A DNA stretch of 36,760 bases from Actinotalea ferrariae. Its GTDB lineage: Bacteria > Actinomycetota > Actinomycetes > Actinomycetales > Cellulomonadaceae. The notes below the pieces were generated by a model that ran no database searches, was not told the DNA's origin, and saw only the letters and a program-made list of their open reading frames with translations. The position numbers and the translations under genes are program-made. Shown piece by piece: positions 24,222-30,186 of this stretch. The stretch covers positions 1 to 36,760 of the forward strand of contig NZ_JACVQL010000004.1 of NCBI RefSeq assembly GCF_019733465.1, written 5' to 3'. Within the stretch, counting starts at the first letter, position 1, and each line of letters opens with the position of its first letter.

Positions 24222-25565
24222 TCACGACCCTCGGTCGACGGCGCCGTCCGACACGACGCGTCCGGACGGGCTCATGAAGACGTAGCGCATCCTCCCTTCG
24301 GGATCGGGCGGCCCGGCGCGGCTGATCTCGAGCTCGCGACGGTGGACCTCGTGGTGGTGGAAGCTGCAGAGCAGGACGCCGTTCTCGACGGAGGTCGGGC
24401 CCTTGTCCCGGTCCCACCACCGGATGTGGTGCACCTCGCACCACCGTGCCTGCGCGTCGCAGCCCGCCCAGCCGCACGCGCGGTCGCGAGCCACGACCGC
24501 GCGGCGCTGGGCGCCCGTGTACGTGCGCTGCGCCCGGCCGATGTCCAGCGGTGCGCCCCGGGCGTCGACGACGACCCGCGTGAGCTCGCAGTCGCACAGC
24601 GCCCGCGCCACTTCGCTCGGGGGCACGGGCGTGCCGTCGTCGAGCGTGACCGGCTCCACGGCCGGCTCCTCGACGGTCGGTTCGGTGGCCCTCCTCTGCG
24701 CGCGGATCGCGACCCACGTGGACTCCGTCATGTGGAACGACACGTGCGGGCGGACCGCCGCGCCGCTCGACGTGCGCGGGTCGGTGAGCACCGACTCGGC
24801 GAGCGCACCGAGCGCATCGGCCCGACGCTGCTCCGACGTGCGCTCGTCGTCCTTCGCGGGTCGTGGCGTCGCGGCCTCCAGCGCGAGGCGCAGGCGGTGC
24901 CCCGCCATGCGGTCCAGGAGGCCGCTGATCCGGGTGCCGTCGGTGGCGTCGGTCACGTGCAGGTACCGCGCGGCCCGCTGCGCCTGGTACGACCGCTCGA
25001 GGCCACGAGGGTCGAGGCGGGCGGCGATCCGTGCCGCCGCGCGGCCGAAGGTGCCGGCGTCGACACGCCGTGCCACGGAGAGCAGCTCCTCCTGAGCCTC
25101 CGGCGCCGCGAGCGCGGCCTGCACCTGAGGATCGGCACTCGCCACGACCCGGCTCAGCGCTTCGAGGTGGTCCGGCGTGACGGAACCGTCCCGTACCGCG
25201 TCGCCGACGCGGGGGAGGGCTGCAGCCGTGTCGGCCTGCCGGACCTGGACCATCACGGGCCGTGCGCCTGCTCGCGAGGTGCGCGCACGCCACGCCTCGA
25301 AGGTCGGGTCGCCGTGCCCGCGCCACGTCCCCTCAGCACGTTCGGCCAGCAGCACCTGTCCCCGAAGGGCGGTCAAGGTGGCGACCGCGCGGTCGAACCC
25401 GCTCAGCAGCTCGCGCCGAGCGACCGGGCCGAGGTCGGCGGGACTCGCGGCCACGGAGGTCAGCTCGCGCACCGAGCCGGCCAGGGCGGCGAGCGCTCCA
25501 GCGACGTCGTGCGTCCGGCGCTCAACCGTGAGCACGGGAGGTGCCGCCATGGTCATCACAGCCAC
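24222..25565 (-). CDS. DUF222 domain HNH endonuclease (13E12-repeat family type)
   Basis: 447 aa. The helical DUF222 region (about 20-345) is followed by an HNH nuclease domain (about 350-425): C364/C369, CEVHHIRWWDRDKGPTSVEN with His379/380 and Asn395, then CSFHHHEVHRRELEI. It is a predicted cytosolic metal-dependent DNA endonuclease. Actinobacterial genomes carry many copies, and the M. tuberculosis 13E12 members are known SOS genes. Here too a perfect LexA-type box lies at the promoter. GTG 25565 has GGGGG 7 nt upstream; ATG 25556 or ATG 25550 are alternatives. Biological role of the family is unclear; mobile or damage-response functions are discussed. Confidence 0.9.
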   Translation of the reverse strand: MAVMTMAAPPVLTVERRTHDVAGALAALAGSVRELTSVAASPADLGPVARRELLSGFDRAVATLTALRGQVLLAERAEGTWRGHGDPTFEAWRARTSRAGARPVMVQVRQADTAAALPRVGDAVRDGSVTPDHLEALSRVVASADPQVQAALAAPEAQEELLSVARRVDAGTFGRAAARIAARLDPRGLERSYQAQRAARYLHVTDATDGTRISGLLDRMAGHRLRLALEAATPRPAKDDERTSEQRRADALGALAESVLTDPRTSSGAAVRPHVSFHMTESTWVAIRAQRRATEPTVEEPAVEPVTLDDGTPVPPSEVARALCDCELTRVVVDARGAPLDIGRAQRTYTGAQRRAVVARDRACGWAGCDAQARWCEVHHIRWWDRDKGPTSVENGVLLCSFHHHEVHRRELEISRAGPPDPEGRMRYVFMSPSGRVVSDGAVDRGS

Positions 25566-25606
25566 GTCGTCACCCCCGTCGTCGGCTCAATACCTGGGCA
25601 TTGCCG

Positions 25607-25652
25607 TTCGAACGCCTGTTCGAAGTCTATCGAGATCGGGCGAACCGGACAA
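25607..25652 (-). promoter_or_regulatory. SOS (LexA) box and promoter of the DUF222-HNH gene
   Basis: TTCGAACGCCTGTTCGAA (25607-25624) is a perfect 7-4-7 palindrome matching the actinobacterial LexA box TCGAACnnnnGTTCGA. On the minus strand it starts at the last base of a -10 TAGACT (25629-25624). Seventeen nt further upstream is a -35 TTGTCC (25652-25647). LexA would cover the transcription start. Confidence 0.85.
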
Positions 25653-25720
25653 GGCCTTCGGCGACCACATCCGGGTCCTCGACGAAGGCCGCTTCGGAGA
25701 CCGCATCCGGGTCCTCGACG
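25651..25720. repeat. About 36-bp tandem duplication upstream of dnaG
   Basis: Two adjacent copies share cgcatccgggtcctcgacga with one or two changes and matching flanks (aaggcc...cggagacc). It sits between the SOS promoter and dnaG. Confidence 0.7.
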
Positions 25721-25789
25721 AGAGCCGGCCCGGAGTCCGTGACCCCACCGTCTGCCTGTGCGACGACCGTCCGCGTCCGCCCCACCACC

Positions 25790-25795
25790 TAGACT
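25790..25795 (+). promoter_or_regulatory. -10 TAGACT for dnaG, leaderless spacing
   Basis: TAGACT ends 6 nt before GTG 25802; no Shine-Dalgarno. Confidence 0.55.
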
Positions 25796-25801
25796 CCAGC
25801 C

Positions 25802-27775
25802 GTGGCAGGACGCATCCGGCAGGACGACGTGGCTGCCGTCCGCGAGCGCGCCCGGATCGACGAGATCGTCGGCGAGCACGTGACGCTCAAGCCCGCCGGC
25901 GTGGGCTCCATGAAGGGCCTGTGCCCCTTCCACGACGAGCGCTCGCCGTCCTTCCACGTGCGGCCGCAGGTCGGGTTGTGGCACTGCTTCGGCTGTGGCG
26001 AGGGCGGCGACGTCATCTCGTTCCTGCAGAAGATCGACGGCCTCGGGTTCGCCGACGCGGTCGAGCACCTCGCCGGCAGGGTCGGCGTGCAGCTGCGCTA
26101 CGAGGACGGCGGGGGACCGGTCCGGCCTGGTGAGGAGCCCGGCCGCCGGCAGCGCCTGCTCGAGGCGCACCGCGTCGCTGCCGCCTACTACGCCGAGCAG
26201 CTGGTCACGCCCGCGGCCGCCGTCGGGCGCACGTTCCTCGCCGAGCGCGGCTTCGACCGCTCGGCTGCCGAGCAGTTCGGTGTGGGCTTCGCGCCTCAGG
26301 GCTGGGACAGCCTGCTGCGCCACCTGCGCGGCCGCGGCTTCACCGAGGGCGAGCTGACGACGAGCGGGCTCATGAGTCAGGGCAACCGCGGCCTGTACGA
26401 CCGTTTCCGTGGGCGGCTCGTGTGGCCGATCCGGGACGTCACGGGCGACGTCGTCGGCTTCGGCGCGCGCCGGCTGCTCGAGGAGGACCAGGGGCCCAAG
26501 TACCTGAACAGCCCGGAGACGCCGCTCTACAAGAAGGCCCAGGTGCTCTACGGGATCGACCTCGCCAAGCGCGCGATCGCGAAGGCGAAGCAGGTCGTCG
26601 TCGTCGAGGGCTACACGGATGTCATGGCCGCCCACCTCTCCGGCGTGCCGACGGCCGTCGCGACCTGCGGTACGGCCTTCGGCCCGGACCACGCGCGGGT
26701 CGTGCGGCGGCTCGTCGGGGACAGCTCGGCCGGGGCGGGCGTCCAGCTGGCCTCGGGCACGTCGGTCGGCGGGGAGATCATCTTCACGTTCGACGGCGAC
26801 GCGGCCGGGCAGAAGGCCGCGCTGCGTGCGTTCGGCGAGGACCAGCGCTTCTACGCGCAGACGTTCGTCGCCGTCGAGCCCGGCGGCATGGACCCGTGCG
26901 ACCTGCGCCTGGCGCGGGGACCGGAGGCCGTCCGCGCGCTCGTCTCGAGCCGTCAGCCGCTCTTCGAGTTCGTCATCCGGTCGACCATCAAGGCGCACGA
27001 CCTCGACACCGTGGAGGGGCGCGTCGGCGCCCTGCGTGCGTCCGCCCCCGTCGTCGCCGGGATCCGCGACGCGGCGCTGCGCCCCGAGTACGCGCGCATG
27101 CTGGCCGGCTGGCTCGGCATGGAGCAGGACGCCGTCCGCTCCGCCGTCGCGGCGGCGGGTCGCAGCCTCGCGGGTCGCGGCGACGCCGGGGGCGGGGACC
27201 GGCGACCCGACGGCCGTCGCCCCGACCCGACCATGCCCGGCCCGGGCGAGCGTCCCGCGCGACCGGGCGGCGGTGACGACCGCCCGCAGCGACCCATCGC
27301 GCCGGACCGCGCGGACCCGGTCGCGAAGCTCGAGCGCAACGCGCTCGAGGCCGTGCTGCAGCACCCGGCGGTGGTCGACGCCGCCGCGTTCGACGCGCTG
27401 CCCACGGACACCTTCTCCGTCCCCGCGTTCCGGGCGGTCCATGAGGCGCTGCGGGCAGCCGGAGGTCTGGGGGCGATGCAGGACCCAGCCGGATGGGTCG
27501 ACCGCGTGCGCGAGGAGGCGGCGGCACCGGTCGCCGGGCTCGTCACCGAGCTCGCCGTCACGCCGCTGCCCGAGGACCGTCCCGACGCCCTCGAGGACTA
27601 CGTCCGCGGTGTCGTCGACGCGCTCGTGGACCTCGGCCTCACCCGCCAGATCGCCGACGCGCGTGGTCGCCTGCAGCGCATGGACCCGGTCGCGGAGGCC
27701 GACTCCTACCAGGCGGCGTTCGCGGACCTCGTGGCGCTCGAGGGCCGACGTCGGGCGCTGCGGCAGCGCGACTGA
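25802..27775 (+). CDS. dnaG: DNA primase
   Basis: 657 aa. It makes RNA primers for replication at the fork with the DnaB helicase. The N-terminal zinc-binding domain is CHC2 type (C41, H44, C62, C65 in CPFHDERSPSF...WHCFGCG). The RNA-polymerase core has LYDRFRGRLVWPIRD and KYLNSPETPLYKK. TOPRIM: VVVEGYTD (E269), TFDGDAAGQKA (D331, D333), DPCD (364-367). A Gly/Ser-rich insert (about 306-325) before the second TOPRIM motif resembles other actinobacterial primases. A Pro/Gly/Arg linker (about 455-500) leads to the C-terminal helicase-interaction domain. GTG 25802 is supported by TAGACT 6 nt upstream. Confidence 0.97.
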   Translation: MAGRIRQDDVAAVRERARIDEIVGEHVTLKPAGVGSMKGLCPFHDERSPSFHVRPQVGLWHCFGCGEGGDVISFLQKIDGLGFADAVEHLAGRVGVQLRYEDGGGPVRPGEEPGRRQRLLEAHRVAAAYYAEQLVTPAAAVGRTFLAERGFDRSAAEQFGVGFAPQGWDSLLRHLRGRGFTEGELTTSGLMSQGNRGLYDRFRGRLVWPIRDVTGDVVGFGARRLLEEDQGPKYLNSPETPLYKKAQVLYGIDLAKRAIAKAKQVVVVEGYTDVMAAHLSGVPTAVATCGTAFGPDHARVVRRLVGDSSAGAGVQLASGTSVGGEIIFTFDGDAAGQKAALRAFGEDQRFYAQTFVAVEPGGMDPCDLRLARGPEAVRALVSSRQPLFEFVIRSTIKAHDLDTVEGRVGALRASAPVVAGIRDAALRPEYARMLAGWLGMEQDAVRSAVAAAGRSLAGRGDAGGGDRRPDGRRPDPTMPGPGERPARPGGGDDRPQRPIAPDRADPVAKLERNALEAVLQHPAVVDAAAFDALPTDTFSVPAFRAVHEALRAAGGLGAMQDPAGWVDRVREEAAAPVAGLVTELAVTPLPEDRPDALEDYVRGVVDALVDLGLTRQIADARGRLQRMDPVAEADSYQAAFADLVALEGRRRALRQRD

Positions 27776-27825
27776 CCCTGCTGGGCGCCGTCCCCGAGCC
27801 GCCCACCACGGCACGGACGTGCCTC

Positions 27826-27874
27826 TTGACGATCCCCACACGACCGACCTAGGTTCTCCGGATAGCGCTTTCCG
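27826..27874 (+). promoter_or_regulatory. Pectate lyase promoter with LacI-type operator
   Basis: -35 TTGACG (27826-27831), an 18-nt spacer, -10 TAGGTT (27850-27855). Directly after it comes CGGATAGCGCTTTCCG (27859-27874), an 8-8 palindrome with one mismatch, centred on GC like LacI/CelR-family operators. It covers the expected start of transcription, so it fits repression. Which LacI protein binds is unknown; its sequence differs from the malE operator. Confidence 0.7.
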
Positions 27875-27907
27875 TCATCGTCGACGGGCGCGGGGGAGGT
27901 CGAGCTG

Positions 27908-29299
27908 ATGACGGCACGGACGGTTCGCGCGGGCGTCGCGCTGGGAGTGCTCGCCCTGGTCGTGGCCGGTGCACCGGCCGCCGCGGCAGAGGGTCACGGT
28001 CACGGGGGCCACGGCAACGGGGGCCACGGCAACGGGCACGGGCACGGCCACGGCCACGGCAGCCGCGACCTCGGGCGCCAGGTGCTCGGCCCCACGGACG
28101 GCTGGGCGGCCGCCGAGGGCGGGACGACCGGCGGCTCCGCGGCCACGGAGGAGTACGTCTTCCACGTCGACACGTGGCAGGAGCTCCGCGACGCGCTCGG
28201 CGGTGCCGACGCGCGCACGAACCAGACGCCCCGCATCGTGTACGTGCACGGCGAGCTGAACGCCTACGAGCAGGCGGACGGCACGCTCGCCACGTGCGAC
28301 ACGTTCGAAGCCACGTCCGGCTTCGACCAGGACGCGTACGTCGACGCCTTCGACGCCGACACCTGGCAGTGGCGCATCCCGGAGGCCGAGGTCGAGGCCC
28401 TGCAGGCTGCCCAGGACGCCGCGGCCGAGGTCCAGGCGGCCCAGACCCAGCAGCACATCGGCTCGCGCACCACGGTGGTCGGCGTCGGCGACGACGCCCG
28501 CATCGTCGGCGCCAACCTGCGCATCCGCGACGCGGACGACGTCATCGTCCGAAACCTCACCGTCTCCGACTCGACCGACTGCTTCCCCGAGTGGGACCCG
28601 GGCGACGGTGCCACGGGCAACTGGAACTCGCGCTACGACAACATCTCGGTGTGGACGTCGACCCATGTGTGGGTCGACCACACGACGCTGGACTCGGGGG
28701 CCGTGCCGCCGTCGGCGCTCGACACCGTGCACGGCCGACCGTACGAGGTGCACGACGGGCTGCTCGACATCACGCACAGCTCGGACCTCGTCACCGTCTC
28801 GTACAACGTCTTCGGCGAGCACGACAAGACGATGCTCATCGGCTCGTCCGACAGCCGCACCGCCGACCGCGGCACGCTCCGCGTCACGGTGCACCACAAC
28901 CACTTCGTCGACATCGGTCAGCGCGCGCCGCGCGTGCGCTACGGCCAGGTGCACGTCTACAACAACCTCTACACGCAGACGACGGCGCAGGGCTTCACGT
29001 ACTTCTGGGGCGTCGGCCGCGAGTCGCAGCTGTACGTCGAGAACAACTACCTCGACCTCGCGCCCGGTGCCGATCCGGCGACGGTCGTGGGCGCGTACGG
29101 CGGCACGGCGATGACGGAGGTGGGCACGCGCATCGACCACCGGCGCGTGAGCGCGCTCGCGCTCTACAACGCCGCGCACCCCGACGCGCCGCTGGGCGGC
29201 GACGCCGGCTGGGAGCCCGTGCTGCACGACCGCGTCCAGCCGACGTCGGCCGTCCGCGCGCACGTGCGCCACAAGGCAGGTGCGGGCGTCATCGGCTGA
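27908..29299 (+). CDS. Secreted pectate lyase, PL1 family
   Basis: 463 aa. A Sec signal peptide ends near APAAAA (about 22-27), followed by a His/Gly-rich segment (29-51). The right-handed beta-helix of PL1 shows VWVDHTTLD (254-262), HDGLLDITHSSDLVTVSYN (282-300), HDKTMLIG (305-312) and VHHNHFVDIGQRAPRVRYG (328-346), which holds the conserved catalytic Arg region. It cleaves polygalacturonate by beta-elimination with Ca2+ outside the cell. ATG 27908 has GGGGGAGG about 8 nt upstream. Expression is likely controlled by a LacI-family repressor through the operator at 27859-27874. No pectin transport or catabolic gene is adjacent, so it appears as a stand-alone degradative enzyme. Confidence 0.93.
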   Translation: MTARTVRAGVALGVLALVVAGAPAAAAEGHGHGGHGNGGHGNGHGHGHGHGSRDLGRQVLGPTDGWAAAEGGTTGGSAATEEYVFHVDTWQELRDALGGADARTNQTPRIVYVHGELNAYEQADGTLATCDTFEATSGFDQDAYVDAFDADTWQWRIPEAEVEALQAAQDAAAEVQAAQTQQHIGSRTTVVGVGDDARIVGANLRIRDADDVIVRNLTVSDSTDCFPEWDPGDGATGNWNSRYDNISVWTSTHVWVDHTTLDSGAVPPSALDTVHGRPYEVHDGLLDITHSSDLVTVSYNVFGEHDKTMLIGSSDSRTADRGTLRVTVHHNHFVDIGQRAPRVRYGQVHVYNNLYTQTTAQGFTYFWGVGRESQLYVENNYLDLAPGADPATVVGAYGGTAMTEVGTRIDHRRVSALALYNAAHPDAPLGGDAGWEPVLHDRVQPTSAVRAHVRHKAGAGVIG

Positions 29300-29318
29300 G
29301 AAAGGGCCATCAGGGCCT

Positions 29319-29351
29319 CCTCCACCCTGCCCGTGGCTGGCAGGGTGGAGG
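29319..29351 (+). terminator. Perfect 13-bp hairpin after the pectate lyase gene, overlapping the next RBS
   Basis: CCTCCACCCTGCC, a 7-nt loop, GGCAGGGTGGAGG. No T tract. The right arm contains the GGTGGAGG that is the only Shine-Dalgarno candidate for ATG 29353, so the structure could stop transcription, mask the RBS, or both. Confidence 0.65.
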
Positions 29352-29352
29352 G

Positions 29353-30186
29353 ATGCAGCTCGACGACGACGACCTCGTGACCACGCTCGACACGGCGCTC
29401 GCGGGGATGACCGACGTCCTGGTCGCGCTCGGAGACGACCTCGTGAACGCGCGCCCGGACCTGCCGGGCGCCAACTCGCCGTACGCCATCGTCACGCACT
29501 GCCTCGGCGTCCTTGACCACTGGGTCGGCCGGCTCGTCGCCGGCCGCGACGTCGAGCGGGACCGGGAGGCCGAGTTCCGTGCCGCGGGCCGGGTCGACGA
29601 CCTGGTCGCCCGGGTGCAGGCAGCGCGTGACCGGCTGCGGGACGACGTCGCGGGCGCCGACGGCACCGCACCGTTCGCCCTGCCGACGGGCCGACCCCCG
29701 CGGGACTGGCCCACGACGCGGGGCGGTGCGCTCGTGCACGCCGTCGAGGAGCTCGCGCAGCACCACGGTCAGCTCGAGATCACGCGCGACCTCCTGCTCG
29801 CGCGCGCCGGGCGCGCCGGGCTGGCGCAGGTGGCGCAGCACGCGGACGACCTCGACCGCGCCGCGGCGTTCTACCGCGACCTGCTCGGCGCGGAGCCGGC
29901 CGGCCGGTTCGACCCGCCGGGGCTGCTCTTCTTCCGCCTCGGGCCCACCCGGCTGCTGCTCGAGCGCAGCGCGCCGTCGTCCCTCGTCTACCTGCAGGTC
30001 CCTGACGTGCGCACGCGCGTCGAGGAGCTCCGCGCGCGGGGCGTCGTGATCGAGGGCGATCCGCACGTCATCTTCCGGCACGACGACGCCGCGCTCGGTC
30101 CCGCCGGGCACGACGAGTGGCAGGCCTTCGTCCGGGACTCGGAGGGCAACCTCGTCGGGCTCGTCAGCCACCAGCCGGTCGCGTAG
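29353..30186 (+). CDS. DinB-like (DUF664/mycothiol-type) and VOC domain fusion protein
   Basis: 277 aa. Residues 1-152 form a four-helix DinB-like domain: LDTALAGMTDVLVALGDDLV, NSPYAIVTHCLGVLDHWVGR with His49 and His55, and ALVHAVEELAQHHGQLEITR with His137/138. These His positions match the metal site of DinB/mycothiol-S-transferase-like proteins. Residues about 158-277 form a VOC domain: QHADDLDRAAAFYRDLLGAE and AFVRDSEGNLVGLVSHQP. The two domains are usually separate proteins. A thiol-linked or detoxifying role is possible; no substrate is readable. The ATG follows a hairpin holding its RBS. The 3' end overlaps the convergent GGDEF-EAL gene by 23 bp. Confidence 0.85.
   Translation: MQLDDDDLVTTLDTALAGMTDVLVALGDDLVNARPDLPGANSPYAIVTHCLGVLDHWVGRLVAGRDVERDREAEFRAAGRVDDLVARVQAARDRLRDDVAGADGTAPFALPTGRPPRDWPTTRGGALVHAVEELAQHHGQLEITRDLLLARAGRAGLAQVAQHADDLDRAAAFYRDLLGAEPAGRFDPPGLLFFRLGPTRLLLERSAPSSLVYLQVPDVRTRVEELRARGVVIEGDPHVIFRHDDAALGPAGHDEWQAFVRDSEGNLVGLVSHQPVA

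Noticed and set aside
24117-25742. Plus-strand open frame opposite the HNH endonuclease
   Set aside because: The HNH residues, promoter and SOS box all belong to the minus strand.
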